Source of the DNA: Caldilineales bacterium
GTDB lineage: Bacteria > Chloroflexota > Anaerolineae > Caldilineales > Caldilineaceae
NCBI GenBank assembly: GCA_012271135.1
Contig: JAAXGZ010000017.1
Location: 1 to 55,590 of the forward strand
DNA length: 55,590 bases
Reading direction: 5' to 3'
Position numbers and translations under genes: made by a program. The notes beneath the pieces were generated by a model. The model saw only the letters and a program-made list of their open reading frames with translations. It was not told the DNA's origin and searched no databases. Each line of letters begins with the position of its first letter. Position 1 is the stretch's first letter. Positions 39,489-49,064 of the stretch are shown here, one piece after another.

Positions 39489-41700
39489 TTCTCCGGCGGC
39501 CGGACACCCCGACGGATCCGGCCGGTATGTTCGGATCGGGGTCCGGTTGGTCCTGGTCGTCCTGTTGGGACTGCTGATTGTGCGCCTGTACCAGCTTCAG
39601 GTGCGTCGGCACGAATCCTTTGCGGCCCAGGCGGACGCCAATCGGCTGCGGACGATCGAGATTCCGGCCCCGCGCGGCCTCGTCTTCGACCGGAACGGCG
39701 AACTGCTGGCACGCAACCGTCCCAGCTACCAACTGGCCATCGTGCCTGAGGAACTGCCGGACGACGACTTGGACACGGAGGCCGATGAAGAGTACGAGGC
39801 GATTCTGCAAATCCTCGAATCGCTGGGACCCAACCTGGACCGTAACGCCGTGCTCGACATGCAGCGCAACCTGCATCGGAGTCTGGGGTGGCTGGACTAC
39901 AGGCGGATCCTGGTCGACAACAAAGTGCCCTTTTCCGTATTTGAGATTCCCTATCGCGAGTTCGTCGACTTGCTGATCCAGATTGGCGTTGTCGACGCGA
40001 CTGCGGTCGAGAGTGCTCCGATCGAGGAGGAGGCGGCCGCCGCGAGCATGGTCAGCCTGCCCGATCTGAACCAGCCGCTTCCGATCGAGGGTCTGGCCAT
40101 CCTGATTCAGAGTTTGGCCCAGACCCGCCAACAGGGCAATTCCTCCGAGCCGTTTCCGATCCTGACTGGCCTCAGCCGGGAAGCCGCCTTCACGATTTCG
40201 GAGCAGTCGTTCCGGTATCCGGGCAGCCGCATCCTGGACGTGTCCGTACGGGAGTATGTTTACGGGGAATTGGCCAGCCACATTCTCGGCTTTATGGGTC
40301 CGATTCCCTCATCGCTGGCGGAAGACTACCGCCAGCGGGGATATTCGCCAGAGGAGCGGATCGGTCTGTCGGGGGTTGAGGCCGAATATCAGGAGATCCT
40401 CCGCGGCACGCCGGGCCAGCGCACGATCGAGGCGGACATCTTCGGGCGCGTGGGGCGCACCATCGACGAGGTGGCGCCGCAGCCTGGCCAGGACATCATT
40501 CTGACGGTGGACATCCAGTTGCAGCGGGTCATGTACAAGGCACTGCAGGAAATGCTGACGGTCCGGGACGCCATCAGCGGTGTCGCCATTGCGGTTGATC
40601 CGCGCTCGGGCCAGCTCCTGGGCATGGTCAGCCTGCCGTCCTTCGACAACAACATCTTCTCGGAGGGCCTGGGCGAGACCTACACGCGCATCATCGAGGA
40701 CGAGCGCAAGCCGCTGATCAACTACGCGATCGGCGGGCTTTATCCGCCGGGCTCGACCTTCAAGATTGTGACGGCTTCGGCCGGCATGGCGGAAGGCGTC
40801 ATCACGCCCCGCACCGTGATTGTGGACGAGGGGCCGATATATCTGCCGAACAAGTTCTTTCCGGATGATCCGTCGCAGGCCCAGGAGTTCGTCTCCTGGA
40901 ACCATCATCAGGACTTCAACCACGGTCCCTTGACGCTGCGCGAGGCGATCGCGGTGTCCAACGACATCTACTTCTACTACGTGGGCGGTGGTTATCCACA
41001 GACGTTCCTCGGTCTCACGCAGGAGGAACTGGCGCAGTGGGCCCGCGTCTTCGGCTATGGTTCGGCCACCGGCATCGACCTTCCCGGGGAGATTAGTTTT
41101 TCGGTCCCCGACGACCAGTGGAAGCGCGTCAACTGGGCGTCCAGTTGGGTGCAGGGCGACAGCTACAACATGGCCATCGGCCAGGGTTATTTGCTCGCAA
41201 CCCCCCTGCAGGTGCTGCAGAGCCTGGTTCCGATTGCCAATGGCGGCATGCTGTACGAGCCGCAGGTGGCACTTCAGATCACGGATCCCTCCACGGGACG
41301 CACGCAGGAGTTCGAACCCAGGCCCATCCGCGACGTGGGCCTTGACCGCGTTATCCTGGACACGATCCGGCTGGGCATGCGCGATGCTGTCAACTCGGTG
41401 GAAGGCACGGCCACACGGGGCCGGATCGAGGGTGTGATCGTGGCCGGCAAGACGGGTACGGCGGAGTTCTGCGAATATGATCCCGTGCTGGAGGACTGCC
41501 GTCGGGACGAAGAGGGCGATCTGCCAACCCACGCCTCCTATCTGGCCTTTGCTCCGTTCAACAATCCCGAGATCGCCGTGATGGTATTTGTTTACGACGG
41601 GGGCGAGGGCTCGACGGCTGCGGTGCCCGTGGGTACCGCCATTCTGGACGCGTGGTTCACCATCAAGGGTCAGGGCAGTCTGGAGACGGGTACCGGGTAG
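39481..41700 (+). CDS. mrdA: Penicillin-binding protein 2 (elongasome transpeptidase)
   Basis: 739 residues, class B PBP that cross-links peptidoglycan during elongation. One N-terminal membrane helix (VRLVLVVLLGLLIVRLYQL), pedestal domain (RGLVFDRNGELLARN about 65-80), then the transpeptidase domain: nucleophile S425-T-F-K428 (YPPGSTFKIVT), S493-N-D as the SxN/D motif, and K657-T-G-T. An insertion of about 70 residues (130-220, with acidic EEEAAAASMV) lengthens the pedestal compared with E. coli PBP2 (633 residues). GTG start inside the mreD tail. Acts with RodA, encoded 4 nt after the stop. Confidence 0.96.
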   Translation: MFSSPAAGHPDGSGRYVRIGVRLVLVVLLGLLIVRLYQLQVRRHESFAAQADANRLRTIEIPAPRGLVFDRNGELLARNRPSYQLAIVPEELPDDDLDTEADEEYEAILQILESLGPNLDRNAVLDMQRNLHRSLGWLDYRRILVDNKVPFSVFEIPYREFVDLLIQIGVVDATAVESAPIEEEAAAASMVSLPDLNQPLPIEGLAILIQSLAQTRQQGNSSEPFPILTGLSREAAFTISEQSFRYPGSRILDVSVREYVYGELASHILGFMGPIPSSLAEDYRQRGYSPEERIGLSGVEAEYQEILRGTPGQRTIEADIFGRVGRTIDEVAPQPGQDIILTVDIQLQRVMYKALQEMLTVRDAISGVAIAVDPRSGQLLGMVSLPSFDNNIFSEGLGETYTRIIEDERKPLINYAIGGLYPPGSTFKIVTASAGMAEGVITPRTVIVDEGPIYLPNKFFPDDPSQAQEFVSWNHHQDFNHGPLTLREAIAVSNDIYFYYVGGGYPQTFLGLTQEELAQWARVFGYGSATGIDLPGEISFSVPDDQWKRVNWASSWVQGDSYNMAIGQGYLLATPLQVLQSLVPIANGGMLYEPQVALQITDPSTGRTQEFEPRPIRDVGLDRVILDTIRLGMRDAVNSVEGTATRGRIEGVIVAGKTGTAEFCEYDPVLEDCRRDEEGDLPTHASYLAFAPFNNPEIAVMVFVYDGGEGSTAAVPVGTAILDAWFTIKGQGSLETGTG

Positions 41701-41704
41701 AGCC

Positions 41705-42847
41705 ATGCTGTTCACGAGTGCGTCCCGGACCACGGGTGTATCCCGGCGCGGACTAGCGCTGGTTCACTTCGACTGGTGGCTGTTGGCCGCGTGCCTGGCC
41801 CTGGCCATCTTTGGGGTTGCCATGATTTTCAGTGCCACCCGCGGTGTTGTTGACCCGGTGATCCAGAACCGCTGGACAGCGCAAATCGTCTTTCTTGTGA
41901 TTGGCGTCGTTGCGTTTTTCGTGGGCGCGCTGCTCGACTACCGGCTCCTGCGGCTGGCTGGCTGGCCCGGCTACTGCTTTTTGCTGGGCGTGCTCGTGCT
42001 GGTGGAGCTGTTCGGAACGCAGCAGAACCTGGCGGTGCGATGGCTAAGCGTGGGCAACACGGCGGTCCAGCCAACGGAGGCCGGCAAATTCGTGTTGATT
42101 GTTGTGATTGCCTGGTATCTAAGTCGTTTCTACTCCGAGGAAAAGCGCCTCAGCGTCCTGTTCCTGGCACTGGGAGCGTTGGTCCCGCCTCTGTTGCTGG
42201 TCTACCGGCAGCCTGATCTGGGCATGGTCGTGACCATGCTGTTCATCATTGGCGCCATGATTCTGATCTCCGGAGTCACGGCCGCCCACTTCCTGATTCT
42301 GTCCAGTCTGGCCCTGGCGGTTCTGTTCCTAGCCTACGGAACCTTGCAGGACTACATGCTCGACCGCATCAACATGTTTCTCGCCCCGGACGATAACAGG
42401 GAAGCGGCCTTCAATGTTACCCAGGCCCTCATCAGCGTGGGCAACGGCGGCTGGTTTGGCAGGGGCTGGTTGGAAGGAACCCAGAGCCAACTGTTCTACC
42501 TGCGGGTGCGCCACACGGACTTCATCTTCAGCGTGGTGGCGGAGGAATTCGGGTTTGTCGGCAGCTGCGCCCTGCTGTTGGTGTTCGGGTTCCTGCTGTG
42601 GCGGCTGGTGCGCACCATGGAGTTGGCCGAGGATGCCTTTGGACGGCTGCTGGTGGGGGGTGTGGCGGCGCTGATCCTATTCCAGATGTTCGTCAATGTC
42701 GGCATGAACATTCGGCTCATGCCCGTCACCGGCATGACCCTGCCGCTGGTGAGTTCCGGGGGCAGCAGCCTGGTTTCGACCATGTTTGCCATTGGCCTGA
42801 CCCAAAGTGTCAATCTGCGGCGCAGTGTGCGGGTGGACGTGTTTTAA
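41705..42847 (+). CDS. rodA: Rod-shape SEDS glycosyltransferase RodA
   Basis: 380 residues, about ten membrane spans. SEDS-family peptidoglycan polymerase working with PBP2. Motifs include MIFSATRGVVDPVIQNRW, NLAVRWLSVG...QPTEAGKF, the YRQPDLGMVVTML block, and near the C-terminus VGMNIRLMPVTGMTLPLVSSGGSS, the SEDS signature. Start at the ATG at 41705, 4 nt after mrdA. It ends the elongasome operon; there is no convincing terminator in 42848-43072. Confidence 0.95.
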   Translation: MLFTSASRTTGVSRRGLALVHFDWWLLAACLALAIFGVAMIFSATRGVVDPVIQNRWTAQIVFLVIGVVAFFVGALLDYRLLRLAGWPGYCFLLGVLVLVELFGTQQNLAVRWLSVGNTAVQPTEAGKFVLIVVIAWYLSRFYSEEKRLSVLFLALGALVPPLLLVYRQPDLGMVVTMLFIIGAMILISGVTAAHFLILSSLALAVLFLAYGTLQDYMLDRINMFLAPDDNREAAFNVTQALISVGNGGWFGRGWLEGTQSQLFYLRVRHTDFIFSVVAEEFGFVGSCALLLVFGFLLWRLVRTMELAEDAFGRLLVGGVAALILFQMFVNVGMNIRLMPVTGMTLPLVSSGGSSLVSTMFAIGLTQSVNLRRSVRVDVF

Positions 42848-43072
42848 CGAAGACAAGGCAAATTCGCCGGGGCGCCGGGGCCGGTGCCGCGTGTTCAGGG
42901 GCTGGGGGAGAGGTTCGATGGCCGGGTCCGGAATGGACATGACGATGGGGATTGCCGCCGGCCGTCGCTTCAAGCCGCGTTTCGGCATTCCGGTCGATCG
43001 GCGGCAGGACCAGGGGTGATGGTGCCGGCGGAGTCATCAACCCTGGATCGGCACTCCGGGGTCAAGTCGGGG

Positions 43073-43101
43073 TTGCCAAGGAGCCGCTTTGTGGTTAACC
43101 T
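43073..43101 (+). promoter_or_regulatory. Predicted promoter of the selenoprotein gene
   Basis: TTGCCA (43073-43078) and TAACCT (43096-43101) separated by 17 nt, 35 nt before the start codon. GGGAGA at 43125-43130 is the ribosome binding site with 6-nt spacing. The promoter fits standard spacing but the -10 is only moderate. Confidence 0.45.
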
Positions 43102-43136
43102 ATAGGGCAGTTGGTTCACCACCCGGGAGAACTGTC

Positions 43137-43418
43137 ATGAGCGACAGAGCTGTCAAGGTATCGATCGAATTCTGCCTGCAATGAAACTACTCACCCATGG
43201 CTGCCCGTGCGGCAGAAGACCTCTTCACCGAGTTCAAGTCTGGGATTGAGTCCATGAAGCTGATCGCCTCCGGAGGCGGTCGGTTTGAAGTTGTGGTGGA
43301 CGACGATCTGATCTACTCCAAGGCCGAGACAGGCCGCCACGCCGAGGAAGGCGAGCTCGTAAGGCTCGTTGCCGAGGCCACCGGCATGGTGCCGAAGTCC
43401 ATGGAGGCCGTTGCCTGA
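43137..43418 (+). CDS. SelW-like (Rdx family) selenoprotein with TGA-encoded Sec in CxxU
   Basis: 93 residues including selenocysteine. From the ATG at 43137 the frame reads MSDRAVKVSIEFC-L-Q-TGA-NYSPMAARA and then continues into the obvious Rdx domain. The TGA at 43182-43184 is residue 16 and falls exactly where SelW/SelT/SelH proteins carry the redox CxxC or CxxU motif (C13-x-x-U16). After it come FTEFKSGIESMKLIASGG and GRFEVVVDDDLIYSKAETGR, with the family's conserved GGRFEV and IYSK..TGRHAEEGE. TGA is used as a normal stop elsewhere in the window (for example mreC), so code reassignment is ruled out. Annotation from the ATG at 43197 would lose the active site. The ribosome binding site (GGGAGA) belongs to the upstream start. 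Thioredoxin-like fold; probably a thiol/selenol oxidoreductase in the cytoplasm. It has its own promoter and terminator. Confidence 0.88.
43182..43215 (+). promoter_or_regulatory. UGA codon and candidate bacterial SECIS element
   Basis: The Sec TGA (43182-43184) is followed after 16 nt by a stem CTGCC (43201-43205) / GGCAG (43211-43215) with loop CGTGC. The loop begins 21 nt after the UGA and has a G as its second base, as known bacterial SECIS elements do (loop about 16-37 nt from the UGA, G in the first two loop bases). The stem is only 5 bp, so the element is plausible, not proven. Confidence 0.6.
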
Positions 43419-43444
43419 CAGGCAACGCCGCACATGGCTTGAGG

Positions 43445-43494
43445 GCCGCAGTCGGCAGGATGGTCGCGCACCGTTCCCCGGCTGCGGCTTTTTT
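43445..43494 (+). terminator. Rho-independent terminator after the selenoprotein gene
   Basis: GCCGCAG (43445-43451) pairs with CTGCGGC (43482-43488), continued by CGG/CCG inside, with a long apical region, and a run of six T (43489-43494) follows directly. It begins 27 nt past the stop codon. Confidence 0.8.
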
Positions 43495-43534
43495 GTTGAA
43501 CCAACCAGGTTTCGCTGGCGCATCGTTTTCCGCA

Positions 43535-43558
43535 GGGTGAAGTCTCAGGACTTCGCCC
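43535..43558. repeat. 10-bp hairpin between convergent genes
   Basis: GGGTGAAGTC (43535-43544) pairs with GACTTCGCCC (43549-43558), one G-T pair, around TCAG. It lies between the ends of the selenoprotein gene (plus) and the Calx-beta gene (minus). It could serve as a terminator stem for the minus-strand gene, but no T-run follows on that strand. Confidence 0.5.
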
Positions 43559-43680
43559 TTTGCTCTTCCGACCGGGACACTGACTGGGGCGCCAGGTGGT
43601 TGGCGCCGGTCCGGCCGAGCCCCTCCGCGGCACCCAAAGGCCGCCTTGATTTTGCCGCCAGTTCGGCATCGCGGTCAACG

Positions 43681-45015
43681 CTAGCCAACGCTGAGCTGCG
43701 CCACGCGTGTCTCGGTTCTGTCGACGGTAATGTCGATGTTGGGTACTTCCGGATTGGCGGCATTGCAGAGACCGGCCTTGACTGTTCCCCATTCAACGAT
43801 CAGGTAAATGTCCCATGTGCCTCCGGCGCTGCCTGTCGGTACTTCCTCCAGGAACGCTGGCGCGTCGCCGGATGTTGTTATCCGGCTTGTTATTTCCTGT
43901 GAAGAGAATGGCTCTTCTTGGCATGCAGAATTGATGTGGTCTATTATTCTTCCAGAAATATTGTGTACTGGTTTGTTGATTTCGTTGCTATCTGTTGGAT
44001 TCCATCGTGCCTCATGCCAAAATATATTGTTATTTTGTACTAAAATATAATATGTTGTAGTGTCCGCAGTGACGGTAAGCACGGGTCTGGTCAGTGTCAT
44101 GCTTCGAGTGAGCTGCCTTGGATTGCCAGCGGTGCCATCGGTAAACTCAACCTGTCCAGCTGCCTCGCCGCTGCCTGTATATGCTGTCGGGTCCTCGAGC
44201 GCAATCGTGAGCGTACCGACGGAAGCGGTGAGCCCGGCCGGCAGCGTCCCGAAGCTGAGGACCAGCCCTTCCCCTGTCTCCTCGGTGTGGTCGGCAGTCC
44301 CCTGAATCGTGAACGTCTCACTCGTCTCCCCCCGGTCGAAGGTCAAGCTGGACGGCACTCCGCTGTAGTCGTCGGAGGAGGTCCCTCCTTGGTGCTTTGT
44401 GATAAGGGGCAGGGTAACGGCCTGTTGCGGAGCCGAGTTCAGCCGCACTTTCACGGGGAGCGATCTCCCCTCCGTCACAAAGGCCTCTGAAGTCTCGAAA
44501 TAGACAACGGATGATCGTGGTTCTGAAGCCCCGTCGTTGGCCGACTTGGCAGCTTCGGCAGTGTGGTCGGTATCGCGCGATTGGCTCCCGGGCTTGTCGT
44601 CGCCAAACGGAAACGACCTCGAAACAACTTCACTGATCACGGCCCCGCGATCGGTTACCGCCACTTTGAAAGTCCAGACGTGGTTGAAGTAGTCCAGGTC
44701 ATCGAAGACAGCACGGGTGGCATCCAAGTCCTGGTCCTGCTTAAGGCTCAGAGGAGCATCCGTGACAACGGTGATCGCTGCCGTGGTGCCCGGCAGTCCC
44801 CAAGCATCAGGGTCCAACGACTCCCATTCCACTATCAGTTGCTCCATCGCGCCCGTCCTCACCCGCACCCCGGACAGGGCCTCGAGCCGCAAACCGGGAG
44901 GGCACACCCGGTAATCCTCGGCAAACTGATCACGTCCCGCCAGTACCGAGCCTCCTCCCCACAGGGAACCGAGGGTCAGCAAGAGCAGCAATCCGGCGCG
45001 TGTCACAGGGTTCAC
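43681..45015 (-). CDS. Secreted Calx-beta domain protein
   Basis: 444 residues. GTG at 45015 preceded by CGGAG with 7-nt spacing; the open frame runs further up but without a signal. Signal peptide about 1-27 (LLLLLTLGSLWGGGSVLA). Residues about 30-130 look like a fibronectin/Ig-type module (AMEQLIVEWESLDPDAWGLP), followed by a linker and one Calx-beta domain (about 165-275: YFETSEAFVTEGRSLPVKVRLN, DDYSG...SLTFDRGETSETFTIQGTADH), which binds Ca2+ in other proteins. The last about 150 residues are unrecognised and include a strongly AT-rich coding patch (43920-44065) with unusual Asn-rich sequence (LVQNNNIFWHEARWN). Cysteines near the end suggest disulfides. The exported role, possibly adhesion, is inference. 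Confidence 0.78.
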   Translation of the reverse strand: MNPVTRAGLLLLLTLGSLWGGGSVLAGRDQFAEDYRVCPPGLRLEALSGVRVRTGAMEQLIVEWESLDPDAWGLPGTTAAITVVTDAPLSLKQDQDLDATRAVFDDLDYFNHVWTFKVAVTDRGAVISEVVSRSFPFGDDKPGSQSRDTDHTAEAAKSANDGASEPRSSVVYFETSEAFVTEGRSLPVKVRLNSAPQQAVTLPLITKHQGGTSSDDYSGVPSSLTFDRGETSETFTIQGTADHTEETGEGLVLSFGTLPAGLTASVGTLTIALEDPTAYTGSGEAAGQVEFTDGTAGNPRQLTRSMTLTRPVLTVTADTTTYYILVQNNNIFWHEARWNPTDSNEINKPVHNISGRIIDHINSACQEEPFSSQEITSRITTSGDAPAFLEEVPTGSAGGTWDIYLIVEWGTVKAGLCNAANPEVPNIDITVDRTETRVAQLSVG

Positions 45016-46068
45016 AAGTTGACTCCGTTCGTGAGGTGGCTTCGATGAAGTGGGGTTTTGGGCTCTCGAGCGAGCCATGCAGCGACTGTTCAGAACCGGT
45101 GCCGGGACGCGCTGGTCTGCTGACAGCGGTATCGGATTAGGGTGTGATGGGATACAAGCCTCATGCGTCCGGGGCCTCCATTGGCTCCTGGACACATGGG
45201 CTAGAGCGTTCGGCGCCGGTCTAGTCCGAGGGGGGCGGCCGCCACAATTCCGTAATCTGCCTACGTGACCGGCCTGCCAGCTGGCCCACACGGGGCCGGT
45301 GCCGCGGTAGGCGATGCAATTGACCAGAGAGCGCGGGCATGACGAGATGTGCGTGTGGAATGAAGCGGCATGGCGGACAATGCAAAGGCTCGTCATTTGT
45401 ACCACATCCCGGCCCGATTTCGCCTCTTCTGGAAGGTCGCATGTGGGAGGTGTGGCCATGCTCGGCTCGTGCGATGGTTCCAAGCCAGCAATGGTTGTGA
45501 ACAGTTTCAGAAATACCGGTGGGTTGGGGGGACCACCCCTGTCGGTCCATGGGCGCACTGAACCAACACTACTACCCACAGACCGTTGGAAGATGCCCGC
45601 AGGCGACAGGACTACCGGGCATCCCGTCCCGGTAGTCCAAGCAAGTGGTCACAATCCAGGAGAAACTCCGACTCGGCATCGATGTCGAACCCCACGCACT
45701 GTGGTTCCATGCCGTGGGGTGATGCAGAGTGTCGGTTCCCCGCGATGTCACAGGCCTTGCCGCGGCGGTGCCTGGTGTTTGCAGGTGTGGAATCGGACAT
45801 CTCGCCGCACATGGAGAGGTCGGGTCCAGAGGCCAGGAAGCACTGCCGGCCTGCTACATCAAGGCCGGTTGGAACATTCAGGCTCCCCCCGATTGGCATG
45901 CGGTACTCCCATCGGGTTCCGTCCCTGATACCGGATGCAGTCTTGTCCCGCCACACAGCCTGTGAGTTGTACGGCCAGGCGTACTTGGTCCGTGGCCGTT
46001 GCACGACCTCCCAACGCAAACCAAAAGCCGGGATACTGTCGCGCCTGGCTGCAGGCGACGGGCGGGGC
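45016..46068. other. 1 kb region without a supported gene, between Calx-beta gene and nuoN
   Basis: No open frame here shows recognisable protein similarity. One at 46019-45612 (minus, 135 codons) cannot be excluded but has no family resemblance. Contains the paired stem-loops at 45592-45638 and, just past the nuoN stop, CGCCTG/CAGGCG (46042-46047 / 46052-46057), which might end nuo transcription, although only a TTTT lies downstream on that strand. Promoter of the Calx-beta gene not identified. Confidence 0.5.
45592..45638. repeat. Two overlapping, mutually exclusive stem-loops
   Basis: GATGCCCG (45592-45599) is complementary to CGGGCATC (45616-45623), and GGACTACCGGG (45609-45619) is complementary to CCCGGTAGTCC (45628-45638) with an 8-nt loop. 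Both pairings are perfect and share bases 45616-45619, so only one can form at a time, an arrangement typical of attenuators and riboswitch expression platforms. No T-run accompanies either stem, and no known aptamer is recognised. Confidence 0.5.
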
Positions 46069-47532
46069 CTACAGACCGGGCACCGTCAACAGGCTCATGA
46101 AGAAGGCCGGAAAGACGCCGATGACCAGGACCATGACGCCGGCGAGCACCATGCCCACCCGCATGGCCGGCGAACTCTGGGGGGCGTGGACTTCCCGCGG
46201 TCGCTGCTGGAAGTACATTGTGACCACGATGCGCAGGTAGTAGTAGGCGCTGACCGCGCTGTTGACGACCACGACCGCGGCCAGCCAGGCCAGGCCTCCG
46301 TCCAGGATGGAGCGGAAAATCAGGAACTTGCCGAAGAACCCGGCCAAGGGCGGAATGCCGCTCAGGCTGAACAGGAACAACGCCATGAAGCCGGCCAGGA
46401 CCGGCATGGCGGCTCCGGTGCCGCGCAACTGGCTTCGCTCCACGTCCGTCTCGACGCTGTGTTCGATCGCCATCACGATAATGAAGGCGCCGATGTTCAT
46501 GAAGGCGTAGGCGAACAGGTAGAACAGCGCACTGTTCACGGCCGTTTCCGTGCCCGGCACCAAGCCGGCCAGAACGTAGCCGGCGTGCGCGATACCGGAG
46601 TAGCCCAGCATGCGCTTGATACTGGTCTGGCACAGGGCCGTGACGTTGCCGACCGTCATCGTCAATACGGCCAGGACAATCAGCGGTCCTGTCCAGTTCT
46701 CGAAGCCGTACGGAAAGGTCATCAGGAAGATCCGGACCAAGGCACCGAACATCGCCGTTTTGGTGCCGACCGACATGAAGGCGGTAACGGATGTGGGTGC
46801 TCCCTGATAGACATCCGGAGTCCACATGTGGAACGGCACCAAGCTCAGCTTGAACCCAAAGCCCACCAGCAGCAGGGCAATCCCAGCCCACAGCAGGACC
46901 GCGCCCGGACCACCGTCGGCCGCCACCTGCAGGGCCGGCCCCATGCCGGCGAACGACACGGTGCCCGTAACGCCATAGATCAGGGCGGATCCGTACACGA
47001 AGAACCCGGAGGCGAAGGCTCCCAGCAGGAAGTACTTAAGGCTGGCCTCGGTGCTGGACCGGTTGTGCCGGTACATGCCCGCCAGGAGGATCAGGCTGAG
47101 CGAGAAGGTCTCCAGGGCGATGAAGAGCACCATCAGGTCCGAGGCGATGCCCATTGCCATCATGCCCGTGGCCGACAGCAGCAGCAGGGAGTAGTACTCG
47201 CCCGGGTACCGGGTGAAGGTTGACACGTAGCGGGAGCCGACCAGGAGAACCAGGATCGTGGTGGCCAGCACGATCAGCCGGATGCCGAAGCTCAGCGCGT
47301 CGGAACGGGCCGAGTCCTGGAACATGAGCCCGGACTCCCCACGCACCGCGAAGGCCGCGACGGAGGCCCCTGCAGCGACAATCAGGGATAGGGTCAACAG
47401 GAAACCGCTGCCCCGGTTCGCGGCGTCGCCGCGGTGGTTTTCGATGCGTCTCAGGGCGTCCACCATCAGCACGACGATGGCACCGGCGGCCATCACCAGT
47501 TCCGGCAGGATGGCGCTGTAGTTGAGGTTCAT
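46069..47532 (-). CDS. nuoN: NADH-quinone oxidoreductase subunit N
   Basis: 487 residues, about 14 membrane spans. One of the three antiporter-like proton-pumping subunits of complex I. Conserved blocks: LLLLSATGMMAMGIASDLMVLFIALET (with the functional Glu), SSTEASLKYFLLGAFASGFFVYG (Lys in the broken helix) and LSLVPFHMWTPDVYQGAPTSVTAFMS, the canonical NuoN signature. Last gene of the nuo block in this window, 39 nt after nuoM. Confidence 0.96.
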   Translation of the reverse strand: MNLNYSAILPELVMAAGAIVVLMVDALRRIENHRGDAANRGSGFLLTLSLIVAAGASVAAFAVRGESGLMFQDSARSDALSFGIRLIVLATTILVLLVGSRYVSTFTRYPGEYYSLLLLSATGMMAMGIASDLMVLFIALETFSLSLILLAGMYRHNRSSTEASLKYFLLGAFASGFFVYGSALIYGVTGTVSFAGMGPALQVAADGGPGAVLLWAGIALLLVGFGFKLSLVPFHMWTPDVYQGAPTSVTAFMSVGTKTAMFGALVRIFLMTFPYGFENWTGPLIVLAVLTMTVGNVTALCQTSIKRMLGYSGIAHAGYVLAGLVPGTETAVNSALFYLFAYAFMNIGAFIIVMAIEHSVETDVERSQLRGTGAAMPVLAGFMALFLFSLSGIPPLAGFFGKFLIFRSILDGGLAWLAAVVVVNSAVSAYYYLRIVVTMYFQQRPREVHAPQSSPAMRVGMVLAGVMVLVIGVFPAFFMSLLTVPGL

Positions 47533-47571
47533 CGGTACGATTTGGGGGCGGGCCGGCCTGTTTGGATCCGG

Positions 47572-49032
<1,461 letters not shown>

Positions 49033-49064
49033 GGCAAACGGGTGTGGACCGTCAGGGTGCTGGG

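Noticed and set aside
42848-43072. Terminator for the elongasome operon
   Set aside because: Only GC-rich short repeats without a T-run; not strong enough to report.
43197-43418. 73-residue protein starting at the ATG at 43197
   Set aside because: Lacks the redox motif and has no ribosome binding site of its own; the reading through TGA from 43137 explains the sequence better.
45612-46019. 135-codon minus-strand open frame in the 1 kb region
   Set aside because: No recognisable similarity and it contains one half of the stem-loop pair; could be a small gene but there is no positive support.
45586-47223. 545-codon open frame on the plus strand
   Set aside because: Antisense to nuoN over most of its length; the residues are His/Gln/Gly-rich in the way of a shadow frame, and nuoN is unmistakable.
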